Shown: positions 38,915 to 48,282, counted from the stretch's first letter. The stretch is DNA of 64,000 nt from Sphingomonas adhaesiva (GCF_002374855.1 NZ_NWVC01000008.1:115074-179073), one strand, 5' to 3'. The notes: generated by a model from the sequence alone, not told the origin. Made by a program: numbers and translations.

Positions 38915-40314
38915 GCCGCCACCCCGCGCGGCCACTGGCCGGCGAATTCGGGTTCGTCATAGGCGATGAAGGCGTCGACCAGCGCGCCGGCATCGTCGCG
39001 GAACAGCTGGTCCGCCACCCCCTTCGCCAGTCGCGGCAGCGCGTGCCTCAGCCCCGACAGCGCGGCGGCGGACAGGCCGATGCTGGCCAGCGCCGAATAA
39101 TTGAACGCGAACAGGCCGTGGAGCGCCGCGGCGTCCTCGGCACGGCGCGGCAACAACTCGAACGCCGGGCCCAGATAGGGATGGGCGTCGAGCAGCGGAT
39201 GCCTCTGCCCCGGCGGCGGGGTGTAGTGGTCGGACCAGCGCGCGATCCGGTCCGCCACCCCGCCCAGTTCGGGGCGCAGCGCCGGGTCGGACAGCAGCCC
39301 GGTCGACAGCACCAGGAAATCGAAATCGAACGTGTCCCTCGGCGTCGTCACCCGCGCGCCTGTGCCCGCCGCCTCTACCGACAGCCACGGGCTGCCCAGG
39401 TGCAGTGCGAAGCCGGGATGCGCGCTCGCCGCCTCGAACATGTCGGTGGTCGGCGGCTGGTTCTTCATCAGGAAGTCGCGCATCGCGCGATATTTGTCGG
39501 CATCGGCCAGCGCGGGATAGCGCGGGGTCATTCCCACCCGCTCCATGAAGCGGATCGGGTTGACGCGCGGCAACGCCTCGCGCCGCGCGAAGACGTGCAC
39601 CTCGGCCACCCCCGCCTCCAGCGCGGCATTGGCGTTGTCGAACGCCGACGCGCCGATCCCCAGCACGCCGATGCGCTTGCCCGCCAGCGCGGCATAATCG
39701 ATCCCGGCGGAGGTGTGCGCGTACAGGTGCGGCGGCAGCGCGTCGCTGACGAAGGCGGGGACATGCCATTCCCCGCCGCCCTGGATACCGGTCGCCAGCA
39801 CCACCTTGCGCGCGGTCAGCGCGCTGCCATCCGCCAGCGTCACGCGGAACAGCCCCGCGCCGGCGGGGTCGATCGCCACCACCTTCGCCTCGTTGCGCAC
39901 CGGCAGGTCCAGCACGCGGCGATACCAGCGCAGATAGTCCATCCACATCGGCCGCGGGATCTTGCCCAGCGCGTCCCAGCCGTCCGCCCCGAACTGCGCC
40001 TCGTACCAGGCGCGGAACGTCAGGCTGGGGATGCCCATGTCGATCCCGGTCAGGTGCTTGGGTGTGCGCAGCGTGCGCATCCGGGCATAGGTGGCCCACG
40101 GCCCCTCGCGCCCGGCCGGATTCTCGTCCAGCACCAGGATGCGGTTCACCCGCTCGCCGATCAGCGCGAAGGCGGCGCCCAGCCCGCTCTGCCCGCCGCC
40201 GACGATCAGGACGTCATAGACGTCGTCGCCGCGCGGCACCGTCCAGTCCGCGCCGCCCCAGTCGAGCCATTCCAGATCGCGCGCAACCCGCGCCTCCAGC
40301 CCGGTCAGCGTCAT
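38911..40314 (-). CDS. FAD/NAD(P)-dependent monooxygenase; candidate urate hydroxylase
   Basis: The 467-residue flavoprotein has an FAD Rossmann motif at 39-44 (GGGQSG in VLIVGGGQSGLGAAFAL) and a second NAD(P)H Rossmann at 219-224 (GVLGIGASAFDNANAALEAG). It belongs to the FMO/two-dinucleotide-binding class, not to the HpxO (PHBH-fold) class. It is placed between uraD and uraH, coupled by ATGA on both sides. No uricase, HpxO or PuuD gene is in the window, while every following step is. It is therefore the best candidate for urate to 5-hydroxyisourate, perhaps like HpyO reported from Xanthomonas. Family is certain, reaction is inferred. Confidence 0.75.
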   Translation of the reverse strand: MTLTGLEARVARDLEWLDWGGADWTVPRGDDVYDVLIVGGGQSGLGAAFALIGERVNRILVLDENPAGREGPWATYARMRTLRTPKHLTGIDMGIPSLTFRAWYEAQFGADGWDALGKIPRPMWMDYLRWYRRVLDLPVRNEAKVVAIDPAGAGLFRVTLADGSALTARKVVLATGIQGGGEWHVPAFVSDALPPHLYAHTSAGIDYAALAGKRIGVLGIGASAFDNANAALEAGVAEVHVFARREALPRVNPIRFMERVGMTPRYPALADADKYRAMRDFLMKNQPPTTDMFEAASAHPGFALHLGSPWLSVEAAGTGARVTTPRDTFDFDFLVLSTGLLSDPALRPELGGVADRIARWSDHYTPPPGQRHPLLDAHPYLGPAFELLPRRAEDAAALHGLFAFNYSALASIGLSAAALSGLRHALPRLAKGVADQLFRDDAGALVDAFIAYDEPEFAGQWPRGVAA

Positions 40315-40751
40315 GCCGCCCCCTCCAGCCGCAGCTTCGTGATCTTGCCGATCTCCGCGATCGCGGTCGCGATCTCGACGTCGCGTTCGTTCGCCAGCCG
40401 CGCCGCCATCGCCGCCAATATGCCCGCCTTGTCGGTCAGCCGGACGCAGATAATGAACGGAAAGCCGAACCGCGCGCGATATCGCGTGTTCAGGTCGTGG
40501 AAGCGCGCGAATTCCTCCGCGGTCAGCCGGTCCAGCCCCGCCGATGCCTGTTCCGCCGCCGACGCCTGCGTCAGCGTGCCGTCGATCGCCGCCTTGCCCG
40601 CCAGTTCCGGGTGCGCGCGGATCAGCGCCAGCCGCTCGGCATCGCTGGCGGTCGCCACCACCGCCATCAGATCGGCATGGCGATCCCCCGACGACGGCCG
40701 CGCATCGGCGCGCGCCTCCACCCACGGGCTGTGTTCGAACAGCGCGGTCAT
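40311..40751 (-). CDS. uraD: OHCU decarboxylase
   Basis: The 146-residue all-helical protein has ALFEHSPWVEARA, the catalytic His in RAHPELAGKAA, and FGFPFIICVRLTDKAGIL. It decarboxylates 2-oxo-4-hydroxy-4-carboxy-5-ureidoimidazoline stereospecifically to S-allantoin. ATGA couplings on both sides tie it to hpxZ and to the flavoprotein. No UraH fusion is seen; uraH is a separate gene. Confidence 0.94.
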   Translation of the reverse strand: MTALFEHSPWVEARADARPSSGDRHADLMAVVATASDAERLALIRAHPELAGKAAIDGTLTQASAAEQASAGLDRLTAEEFARFHDLNTRYRARFGFPFIICVRLTDKAGILAAMAARLANERDVEIATAIAEIGKITKLRLEGAA

Positions 40752-41131
40752 GATCCCGTCCCCTCAAGGCTGACATGGGCGGACACAACCTTCCAGCCGT
40801 CCGCGAACCGGACCCACGCCTGCGTCTGCCGCCCGCGCCGATCGCTGCCCTCGCGATGGAATTCCGCATCGGCGGTCGCGAATTGCCCGCCGTAGACGGT
40901 GATCGCGACGCGCCCCAGCCGCCGCTGCGGCGATCCGCCGCGCCCCTTGCGAAAGTCGCGGATCGCGTCGATCCCGTACAATACCTCGCCCACGCCATAG
41001 CGGTTCGTCGTCGGCGCATCGTGGAACAGAGCGTCCATCGCCGGTATGTCGTCCGCCATCAGCGCGCGTTCATAGGCGTGGAACGCCGCGGTCACCTCGG
41101 CCAGCGCCTCCGGGTCGTTGATCGTCATCAT
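40748..41131 (-). CDS. hpxZ: AtzH/HpxZ-like protein (DUF3225, NTF2 fold)
   Basis: The 127-residue protein matches DUF3225/AtzH: DPEALAEVTAAFHAYERALMADDIPAMDALFHDAPTTNRYGVGEVLYGIDAIRDFR and a C-terminal WKVVSAHVSLEG. Klebsiella HpxZ of the uric acid cluster belongs to the same family, and AtzH of cyanurate degradation hydrolyses 1,3-dicarboxyurea. The ATG overlaps the puuE stop. With the AtzE-like amidase elsewhere in the operon it probably acts on oxalurate-derived or related N-carbamoyl compounds. The exact reaction is inferred. Confidence 0.82.
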   Translation of the reverse strand: MMTINDPEALAEVTAAFHAYERALMADDIPAMDALFHDAPTTNRYGVGEVLYGIDAIRDFRKGRGGSPQRRLGRVAITVYGGQFATADAEFHREGSDRRGRQTQAWVRFADGWKVVSAHVSLEGTGS

Positions 41132-42000
41132 GCCGGGTGCACCGCCTGCCAGTGGCGCGCGATGTCGATCCGCCGCGCGATCCACGCGTCGCCGCTGGCG
41201 ATCACGTGATCGACGAACCGCGCCACCGCCGCCGCGCGCGCCGGCCGCCCGGCGATCCGCCCGTGCAGCCCCACCGACATCATCCGCCCGCCCTCTGCGC
41301 GCAGCGCCTCGAACGTGTCGCGCAGGTAGCGGAAGAACTGCTCCCCCTCGGTAAAGCCGTTGAGCGCCACCATCTTCATGTCGTTGGCGTCGAGCGAATA
41401 AGGGACGATCAACTGGCCCTGCACATAATAAGGCAGGTCGTCCGCATAACTGTCCGCGTCATAGACGAAGCCGCCCTCCTCGCGCACGATCCGCGCGGTG
41501 TTGGGGCTGGTGCGCCCCTGATACCAGCCGAGCGGGCGGGTGCCGGTCAGCCGGGTGTGCACCTCGATCGCGCGCGCGACATGGTCGCGCTCCACCGCCT
41601 CGGGCACATATTGATAGTCGATCCAGCGCCAGCCGTGGCTCGCCACTTCCCATTCGGCGCGCAGCATCGCCTCGACCGCCGCCGGGTTCATCGCCATCGC
41701 CGCCGCCACGCCGAACACCGTGACGGGCACGCCGCGCGCGGTGAACAGCCGGTGCAGCCGCCAGAAGCCGGCGCGGCTGCCATATTCGTACAGGCTTTCC
41801 ATCGCCATCGCGCGGGCGGGATGGCTGCCCGCGCCGACCATGTCGGACAGGAACGCCTCCGACCCGGCGTCGCCGTTGAGGACGCTATTCTCCGCGCCTT
41901 CCTCGTAATTGACGACGAACTGCACCGCGACACGCGCACCGCCGGGCCAGCGCGCGTCGGGCGGCGTCGCGCCATAACCGATCAGGTCGCGCGCGCTCAT
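41128..42000 (-). CDS. puuE: Allantoinase PuuE (polysaccharide deacetylase family)
   Basis: The 290-residue protein has the NodB-fold of PuuE: RDLIGYGATPPDARWPGGARVAVQFVVNYEEGAENSVLNGD at its N-terminus, EVASHGWRWIDY, LGWYQGRTSPNT and SVGLHGRIAGRPAR. It opens allantoin to allantoate without the metal-dependent amidohydrolase fold of AllB. ATG 42000 overlaps the pucG stop (ATGA); a GTG at 42009 is less likely. Confidence 0.94.
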   Translation of the reverse strand: MSARDLIGYGATPPDARWPGGARVAVQFVVNYEEGAENSVLNGDAGSEAFLSDMVGAGSHPARAMAMESLYEYGSRAGFWRLHRLFTARGVPVTVFGVAAAMAMNPAAVEAMLRAEWEVASHGWRWIDYQYVPEAVERDHVARAIEVHTRLTGTRPLGWYQGRTSPNTARIVREEGGFVYDADSYADDLPYYVQGQLIVPYSLDANDMKMVALNGFTEGEQFFRYLRDTFEALRAEGGRMMSVGLHGRIAGRPARAAAVARFVDHVIASGDAWIARRIDIARHWQAVHPA

Positions 42001-43235
42001 CCGTTCCACGCCGCCAGCGCCGCGTCGACGCCCGCGCCGGGCGGGGTCGCATACCCCTCCGCGCGCAGCACCGCCTCCAGCGCGCCGATGGTCAGCGCGA
42101 CCTTATGCTTCATCGCATTGTAGCCCATCGCGCCGATCCGCCACACCTTGCCCGCCAGCGGGCCGAAGGCGGTGCCGATCTCGATCTCGAAATCCTCGCG
42201 CATCCGGCGGCGCACCGCCTCGCCGTCGACGCCCTCCGGAATGTGGATCGCGGTGACGTTGGTCATGCGGTGCGCATCGTCGCCGAACACGCGCAATCCC
42301 ATCGCGCGCGCCGCCGCCGTCACCGATGCGCCCGCGCGCGCATGCCGCTCGAACCGCGCGGGCAATCCCTCGCCCAGCGCGACGCGCGCGCATTCGCGCG
42401 CGCCGTACAGCATCGTCGTCGCCTCGGTATGATGGTTCAGGCGCTTCTCGCTCCAGTAATCCATCACCATCGCCAGGTCGAAATAGTTGGACGCGATGCG
42501 CGGGCCGCGCCCGTCGGCGATATCGGCGCGGCGGATGCCCTGTTCGACATGGCGGCGCGCGAAGATCCGCTCCGCCGCGCGATCCGACACGGTGATCGGT
42601 GCCGATCCGGACGGCCCGCCCAGGCATTTCTGCAAGCCCCCGGTGACGATATCCACGCCCCAGGCATCGGTGTCGATCGCCATGCCCCCCAATGTCGCGG
42701 TCGCATCGACATAGCTGTACGCACCCGCGCGGCGGCACAGATCGCCCAGCCCGGCCAGCGGCTGCGCCATCGTCGTGCTGGTATCGCCATGCACGCTGGC
42801 CACCACGCGCGGCCCGTGCCGCTCGATCGCGGCGGCGATCGCCTCCATCGGCATCACCTGGCCCCATGGCGCCTCGACCGACACGATCGGCGCGCCGATC
42901 CGCTGCAATATCTCCTTGAGCAACAGGCCGAAGCGGCCGAAGTCGATCACCAGCACCGTGTCGCCCGGCTCCACCAGCGACACCAGGGACGCCTCGATCG
43001 CCGCGCGCGCGGTACCGTCGATCAGGAAGGTCCAGCGATTGTCCGTCCCGAACACCGGGCGGTACAGCGCCATCACCTGTTCCATGTAACCGGTCATTTC
43101 CGGGTCGAACTGCCCCAGCAGATCGGCGGACATGGCGCGCAGCACGCGCGGATGCGCATTGACCGGCCCCGGCCCCATCAGCAGCCGCTGCGGCGGATCG
43201 ATCTCCCCGAACAGCATCGGATCAAGCCCGCTCAC
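41997..43235 (-). CDS. pucG: (S)-Ureidoglycine-glyoxylate aminotransferase
   Basis: The 412-residue PLP enzyme of class V has MGPGPVNAHPRVLRAMSADLLGQFDPEM, HGDTSTTMAQPL (150-161), VDATATLGG and the PLP-binding lysine K203 in TGGLQKCLGGPSG. These match PucG/UGXT rather than serine-pyruvate transaminases. It transfers the amino group of ureidoglycine to glyoxylate, giving glycine and oxalurate. GTG 43235 follows GGGAGAG at good distance; it overlaps allC by 14 nt. An ATG at 43217 is possible. Confidence 0.92.
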   Translation of the reverse strand: MSGLDPMLFGEIDPPQRLLMGPGPVNAHPRVLRAMSADLLGQFDPEMTGYMEQVMALYRPVFGTDNRWTFLIDGTARAAIEASLVSLVEPGDTVLVIDFGRFGLLLKEILQRIGAPIVSVEAPWGQVMPMEAIAAAIERHGPRVVASVHGDTSTTMAQPLAGLGDLCRRAGAYSYVDATATLGGMAIDTDAWGVDIVTGGLQKCLGGPSGSAPITVSDRAAERIFARRHVEQGIRRADIADGRGPRIASNYFDLAMVMDYWSEKRLNHHTEATTMLYGARECARVALGEGLPARFERHARAGASVTAAARAMGLRVFGDDAHRMTNVTAIHIPEGVDGEAVRRRMREDFEIEIGTAFGPLAGKVWRIGAMGYNAMKHKVALTIGALEAVLRAEGYATPPGAGVDAALAAWNG

Positions 43236-44469
43236 AACGCTCTCCCAATTTGTCGATGAACCGCCGCATCACCGCCAGCGCGGCATCGGCATCGTCGTCG
43301 CTCACCTGTTCCGCCGGATCGTGGCTGATGCCCCCGCGGCAGCGGATGAACAGCATCGCGGTGGGACACAACGCCGCCATCACCATTGCATCATGCCCCG
43401 CCCCGCTCGCCAGCCGGCGCGGCGGGTGGCCGCACGCCGCCAGCGCCTCGGTCATCAACTCGGTCAGCGCCGGGTCGCACGGGCTGGCGGGCAGGTCGTG
43501 GATCGGCGTCGCGGCGAAGGTGACGCCGCGCCGCGCGGCGATGCCCTGCGCGCCTGCCAGAATGTCCTGCGCCGCCGCATCGCGCACCGCCGCATCGGGG
43601 GAGCGGACGTCGATGGTGAAGACGACCACGCCCGCGATCACGTTCGCGGCGCCGGGCGATACGGTCAGCTGGCCGACGGTGGCGACCAGATCGTCACCGC
43701 CCGCCAGCGCGCGCGCCTCCACCGCCAGCACCATTTCCGCCGCCGCCGCCAGCGCATCGCGGCGCAGCCGCATTGCGCTGGTCCCGGCATGGCCCGCCTG
43801 CCCCGTGACGGTGCAGGAAAAGCGCAGCTGCGCCGCGATCCCGGTCACCGCGCCCAGCGCCAGCCCCTCGGCCTCCAGCACCGGCCCCTGCTCGATATGC
43901 GCCTCCAGATAGGCGAGCGCGCCCGGATGCCGCGCGGCCAGCATCGCCGCCGGCGTTGTCCCCGCCTCCGCCAGCGCGGCGGCCAGCGTGACGCCCGCCG
44001 CATCGGCCATGTCGGGCACCGCCGCCAGCGTCCCCGCCACCGCACGGCTGGTCAGCATCGCGGCGGGGAAGCGCGATCCCTCCTCGTCGCCGAACGCGAT
44101 CACCTCGATCGGAAACGGCATCCGCCGCCCGCGCGCGTGGAGCGCCGCGACGCATTCGATCGCCAGCGTGACGCCCAGCATCCCGTCATAGCGGCCGGCA
44201 TCGCGCACGCTGTCGATGTGGCTGCCGATCAGCAGCGGCGGGCCGTCGCCTGTCCCCTCGTACCGCCCGATCAGGTTGGTCGCGCCGTCGCGCCGCACCG
44301 TCATCCCCGCCAGGGCCATCCAGTCGCCCAGCAGCGTCTGCGTCACCCGCCACGCGGGGGACAGCCAGCCGCGGAACAGCCCGTCCGGCGTGTCGCTATA
44401 GGGAACGACGCCCAGCGTGTCGCACCGCGCCACCGCGCGCGCGCCGCCGGGGTGCAGGTGGCTCACCAT
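43222..44469 (-). CDS. allC: Allantoate amidohydrolase (M20/hydantoinase-carbamoylase family)
   Basis: The 415-residue binuclear metallopeptidase-fold enzyme has metal ligands in GSHIDSVRDAGRYDG, FGDEEGSRF, LEAHIEQGPVLE and SGAGHDAMVM. AllC-type enzymes hydrolyse allantoate to ureidoglycine, CO2 and ammonia; N-carbamoyl amino acid amidohydrolases look similar, but its position directly before pucG and puuE favours allantoate. It overlaps the preceding gene by 7 nt and pucG by 14 nt. Confidence 0.9.
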   Translation of the reverse strand: MVSHLHPGGARAVARCDTLGVVPYSDTPDGLFRGWLSPAWRVTQTLLGDWMALAGMTVRRDGATNLIGRYEGTGDGPPLLIGSHIDSVRDAGRYDGMLGVTLAIECVAALHARGRRMPFPIEVIAFGDEEGSRFPAAMLTSRAVAGTLAAVPDMADAAGVTLAAALAEAGTTPAAMLAARHPGALAYLEAHIEQGPVLEAEGLALGAVTGIAAQLRFSCTVTGQAGHAGTSAMRLRRDALAAAAEMVLAVEARALAGGDDLVATVGQLTVSPGAANVIAGVVVFTIDVRSPDAAVRDAAAQDILAGAQGIAARRGVTFAATPIHDLPASPCDPALTELMTEALAACGHPPRRLASGAGHDAMVMAALCPTAMLFIRCRGGISHDPAEQVSDDDADAALAVMRRFIDKLGERCERA

Positions 44470-46031
44470 GCCGCCACCCCGCCGTCGCTGCGCGGATCGG
44501 TGGCGCCGTCCAGCCGCCCGTCGGCATGGCGCACCACCGCGCCGGCATGGCCCATCGTCGCGGTCGGACCGCCGACGCGCTCCACCTCATGCCCCGCCGC
44601 CGCCAGCGCGGCGTACAGGTCCGGGGCGAAACCGTCCTCCAGCTTCAGCGACGTCGTCTCCTCGCCCCAGGTCCGCCCCAGCAGCCAGCGCGGCGCGCTG
44701 ATCGCGTCCTGAAGGTCGACGCTGCGCGCATAACGGGCGAAGACGACGGCCTGCGTCTGCGGCTGCCCCTCCCCGCCCATCGTGCCATAGGCCATGACCC
44801 GCCCGTCATCGAACCGCGCCAGCGCGGGGTTCAGCGTGTGGAACGGCTTGCGACCGGGCTTCAGCGCGTTCCAGCCCTCCGCCGCCAGCCGGAAGCTGCT
44901 GCCGCGGTTCTGCCAGGTGATGCCGGTGCCGGGCAGCACCACGCCCGACCCGAATTCGAAATAGGTCGACTGGATGCACGACACCACCTGCCCCGCCGCA
45001 TCGGCCGCGCCGAACCAGCAGGTGTCGCCCCATTGCGGCGGCTGCGGCCACGGCAGCGCGCGGGCCGGGTCGATCCGCGCCGCCATCGCGTCCAGCGCGG
45101 CGGCATCGTCCAGCAGCGCCTGCGCGTCCGCGGTCATGTGCGCCGGGTCGCCGCAATGCCGATCGCGCCAGCGAAACGCCTGCTTGGTCGCCTCGACCAG
45201 CCCGTGGACGAACGGCAGGTCGTCGACACCGTCCACGCCCAACCGGTCGAACAGCGCCAGGATCAGCAGCGATGCGATCCCCTGCGTCGGCGGCGCACTG
45301 TTCCACAGCCGCGCGCCGCGGATCGCAACGCTCAGCGGCGCTGGCCGCGTCGCGCGATGCGCCGCCAGATCGTCCGCCGACATCGGGCTGCCCAGCGCCG
45401 CCAGGTCCGCCGCGATCCGCCGCGCCAGATCGCCGCGATAGAAGCTGTCCAGCCCCTCCGCCGCCAGCGCGCGCAGCGTCGCGGCCAGTGCCGGCTGGCG
45501 CAGCAGGTCGCCCGCCGCCAACGGCCTGCCGTCCGGCTCGAAAATCGCGGCGTAAGCGCCCGGCTGCACCCGCAATTCCGCGCCCTTCGCCGCCGCGATC
45601 GCCGCGCCGCCCGCGGTCACCGCCACGCCGCGCTCGGCATGGTCGATCGCATCGCGCAGCAACCGCGCCAGCGGCAGCGTCCCGCCGTCCAGCGCCGCTT
45701 CCCATGCCGAAATCGTGCCGGCGACGGTATTCGCCGCCAGCGGCCCGCGCGTCGGCACCGCCGCCATCCCGGCATAAAGCGACAGGTCCGCCGCCGCCGC
45801 CGCGCCGCCGCATCCGTGGATACCATGCACGCGCCCGTCCGGCTCGGCGATCAGCCAGAAACCGTCGCCGCCGATCCCGGTCATGTGCGGATAGACGACC
45901 GCCAGCGTCGCGGCGACCGCGACGCACGCCTCCGCCGCGCTGCCGCCGTCGCGCAGCACCCCGCACCCCGCCTCGGCCGCCAGATGGTGCGGCGCGCTGA
46001 CGATCCCGTGGCGGCCGGTGACGGTCCACAT
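44463..46031 (-). CDS. hpxW: Gamma-glutamyltransferase-family Ntn hydrolase, HpxW-like (oxamate amidohydrolase)
   Basis: The 522-residue protein has the GGT fold with PHMTGIGGDGFWLIAE, TRGPLAANTVAGTISAWEAA and the self-processing Thr at about T337 in QWGDTCWFGAADAAG. There is no signal peptide, unlike true GGT. Klebsiella HpxW of the urate cluster is a GGT-fold oxamate amidohydrolase, making oxalate and ammonia, and this gene sits beside allC and pucG. So HpxW is preferred to a glutathione enzyme. It starts 5 bp after the nucleosidase stop, one of only two non-overlapping junctions. Confidence 0.8.
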   Translation of the reverse strand: MWTVTGRHGIVSAPHHLAAEAGCGVLRDGGSAAEACVAVAATLAVVYPHMTGIGGDGFWLIAEPDGRVHGIHGCGGAAAAADLSLYAGMAAVPTRGPLAANTVAGTISAWEAALDGGTLPLARLLRDAIDHAERGVAVTAGGAAIAAAKGAELRVQPGAYAAIFEPDGRPLAAGDLLRQPALAATLRALAAEGLDSFYRGDLARRIAADLAALGSPMSADDLAAHRATRPAPLSVAIRGARLWNSAPPTQGIASLLILALFDRLGVDGVDDLPFVHGLVEATKQAFRWRDRHCGDPAHMTADAQALLDDAAALDAMAARIDPARALPWPQPPQWGDTCWFGAADAAGQVVSCIQSTYFEFGSGVVLPGTGITWQNRGSSFRLAAEGWNALKPGRKPFHTLNPALARFDDGRVMAYGTMGGEGQPQTQAVVFARYARSVDLQDAISAPRWLLGRTWGEETTSLKLEDGFAPDLYAALAAAGHEVERVGGPTATMGHAGAVVRHADGRLDGATDPRSDGGVAAW

Positions 46032-46036
46032 CGCGC

Positions 46037-46957
46037 TCAATCCGGCAGCGCGGCGACGAACGCGCGCACGACGTCGGCCGAATTGACCGAGGAGAGCGCC
46101 ATGAACGTCGTCATCTGGTTCGCATGTTCGTCCCCGCCCGCCAGGTCGGACAGGCTGCGGAACACCACCGCGGGCACGCGATTGGCATAGGCGACCTGCA
46201 CCACCGCCGCGCTTTCCATGTCCAGCACGCGCGCCTGCCACGCATCGTGCAGGTACGTGCGGAACTGCGCATTGTCGGCGAACACCCCCGCGCTGACCCC
46301 GGTACCGCCAACGACGATCTGCGGCGCATGATCCAAGCACGCCGCCTTCGCCGCATCCGCGCACCGGCGCAACGTCACGCGCCCCGCCACCTGCCGCGCC
46401 AGCGCCAGCAGCTGCGGGTCGACCCCCAGCAGGTAATGGCGCGCCGCCGGCTGCGCCTCGTTGCCCACGCGCACCCCGCGCGGGAACATCATTCCCCAAT
46501 TGGCGGGCGCACCGGCATCGACCGGCTCGGGCGTGACCCAGCCCTTGGGCGTCTGTCGCGCGAAGGATACCTCCAGATACTGGCCCCAGTTCTCCGGCAC
46601 GATCACGTCGCCGATCGACAGCTGCGGGTCCACGCCGCCCGCGATCCCGGAAAAGACGATGCGCTTCACCCGGAACCGGTCGAGCACCAGCTGCGTGTTC
46701 ATCGCCGCATTGACCATGCTGACCGCGCTCTGCATCAGCACCACCGGCTTGCCCGCCATCGTCCCGGTCATGAAGGTGAGGCCGTTGACGCGATATTCGC
46801 GCGGCTGCTCCACCGATCCGACCAGCGCATCCCATTCCGGCGGAAACGCCGTCATCACCACGGTGCGCGGCGTGTCGTCCAGCCGCCCCCGGTCCTGTTG
46901 CGCGGCGGCGGGCGTCGCGATCAGCGCGGCGACCGCGATCAGCAGGCGCCGGATCAT
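46037..46957 (-). CDS. Exported nucleoside phosphorylase/nucleosidase-family protein
   Basis: The 306-residue protein has a signal peptide (MIRRLLIAVAALIATPAAA), PNP_UDP-fold elements (VVMTAFPPEWDALVGSV, VFSGIAGGVDPQLSIGDVIVPENWGQYLE) and the ligand motif VLDMESAAVVQVAYANRVPAVVFRSLSDLAGG, where the MESA Glu contacts ribose. Cytoplasmic relatives are MTA/SAH nucleosidases. A signal peptide and its place in a purine operon suggest periplasmic cleavage of nucleosides. ATGA coupling to the NCS2 permease supports release of a base followed by import. Substrate is inferred. Confidence 0.82.
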   Translation of the reverse strand: MIRRLLIAVAALIATPAAAQQDRGRLDDTPRTVVMTAFPPEWDALVGSVEQPREYRVNGLTFMTGTMAGKPVVLMQSAVSMVNAAMNTQLVLDRFRVKRIVFSGIAGGVDPQLSIGDVIVPENWGQYLEVSFARQTPKGWVTPEPVDAGAPANWGMMFPRGVRVGNEAQPAARHYLLGVDPQLLALARQVAGRVTLRRCADAAKAACLDHAPQIVVGGTGVSAGVFADNAQFRTYLHDAWQARVLDMESAAVVQVAYANRVPAVVFRSLSDLAGGDEHANQMTTFMALSSVNSADVVRAFVAALPD

Positions 46958-48282
46958 GCCGCCCCTCCCATCCAGGCGAAGCGGATCACGAACAGCGCCG
47001 CCAGCAGGAACAGGAACCAGTCGCCCTTCGTCGCGGTACCGCGCAGCAGCTTTAGCACCGCATGCGCGACGATGCCGAACGCCAGCCCGTTCGCGATCGA
47101 GAAGGTCAGCGGGATCATCGCCACGGTCAGGAACGCCGGGATCGCCGACAGCGGGTCTTCCCACGCCACCTCCGTCACCGGCAGCAGCATCAGCCCGCCG
47201 ACCACGATCAGCGCGGGCGCGGTCGCGGCCAGCGGCACCAGCTGCGCATAGGGCGCGACGAACATCGTCGCCAGGAACAGCACGCCGGTGACCACCGCGG
47301 TCAGCCCGGTGCGCCCGCCTGCCTGCACCCCCGCGGCGCTTTCGACATAGCTGGTGACGGTGCTGGTCCCCGCCATCGACCCGACGACGGTCGCGACCGC
47401 ATCGGTGACGAGGATGCGGTTCAGCCCCGGAATCCGCCCCGCCGCGTCCATCAGCCCGGCGCGCTTCGTAACCGCCACCAGCGTGCCCAGATTGTCGAAC
47501 AGGTCGACGAACAGGAACACGAACAGGATTTCCAGCAACCCCAGCCCGTGGCTGCCGGTCAGCCCGAACACACCCGGCAAATCGAGCTGGAACGCGGTGC
47601 CGGTCAGCGCGGCCAGGCTGTACGGCTCCGGCTTCATCACCACCTGCCCCATGATCCACGCGACCAACGTGGTGGCGACGATCCCGATCAGCATCGCGCC
47701 GCGAACGTTCCACACGCTCAGCGCGCCGATCAGCGCCAGCCCGAACAACGCCAGCAGCGCGCCCGGCTGCGTCAGGTCGCCCAGCGCCACCAGCGTCGCC
47801 GGATTGGCGACGATGATCCCGGCGTTGCGCAGCCCGATAAAGCCGATGAACAGCCCGATGCCCCCCGCCACCGCCGCGAACAGATGTGTCGGGATCACCG
47901 CGACGATCAGCTGGCGCACCCCGGTCAGCGTCAGGATCAGGAACGCGACGCCCGACAGGAACACGCACCCCAGCGCGACCGGCCACGGCACGCCCATCTG
48001 CTGCACCACCGTGAAGCTGAAATAGGCGTTCAGCCCCATGCCCGGCGCCAGCGCCAGCGGCACGTTGGCCGAAAGGCCCATCAGGATCGAGGCGAATGCC
48101 GCGGCGAAGCACGTCGCCGCCGCCACGCCCGCCACCGGCATCCCCGCCTGTCCCAGGATCGCCGGATTGACCAGCACGATATACGCCATCGTCAGGAAGG
48201 TGGTGAACCCCGCCAGCACCTCCGTCCGTGCCGACGTGCCGCGCTCCGCCAGCGCGAACCGTCGTTCCAGCACCCCCGTCAT
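46954..48282 (-). CDS. NCS2-family purine permease (AzgA-like)
   Basis: The 442-residue inner-membrane protein has about 12-14 helices, with APGMGLNAYFSFTVV, FLFVDLFDNLGTLVAVTKRAGLMD and GTSTVTSYVESAAGVQAGGRTGL. These are AzgA/GhxP-type signatures (hypoxanthine, guanine, adenine by proton symport) rather than UraA/UacT. ATGA 48282 couples it to the AtzE-like amidase upstream and TGA to the nucleosidase downstream. It would bring free bases into the cytoplasm for GuaD, adenine deaminase and XdhAB. Confidence 0.92.
   Translation of the reverse strand: MTGVLERRFALAERGTSARTEVLAGFTTFLTMAYIVLVNPAILGQAGMPVAGVAAATCFAAAFASILMGLSANVPLALAPGMGLNAYFSFTVVQQMGVPWPVALGCVFLSGVAFLILTLTGVRQLIVAVIPTHLFAAVAGGIGLFIGFIGLRNAGIIVANPATLVALGDLTQPGALLALFGLALIGALSVWNVRGAMLIGIVATTLVAWIMGQVVMKPEPYSLAALTGTAFQLDLPGVFGLTGSHGLGLLEILFVFLFVDLFDNLGTLVAVTKRAGLMDAAGRIPGLNRILVTDAVATVVGSMAGTSTVTSYVESAAGVQAGGRTGLTAVVTGVLFLATMFVAPYAQLVPLAATAPALIVVGGLMLLPVTEVAWEDPLSAIPAFLTVAMIPLTFSIANGLAFGIVAHAVLKLLRGTATKGDWFLFLLAALFVIRFAWMGGAA

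Noticed and set aside
38911..40314. Assignment as HpxO or Baeyer-Villiger monooxygenase
   Set aside because: It has two Rossmann motifs unlike HpxO, and the FxGxxxHxxxW fingerprint of BVMOs is not seen. I kept it as a candidate urate hydroxylase only.
44463..46031. True gamma-glutamyltransferase
   Set aside because: No signal peptide and a purine operon context; HpxW-type oxamate hydrolase fits better.
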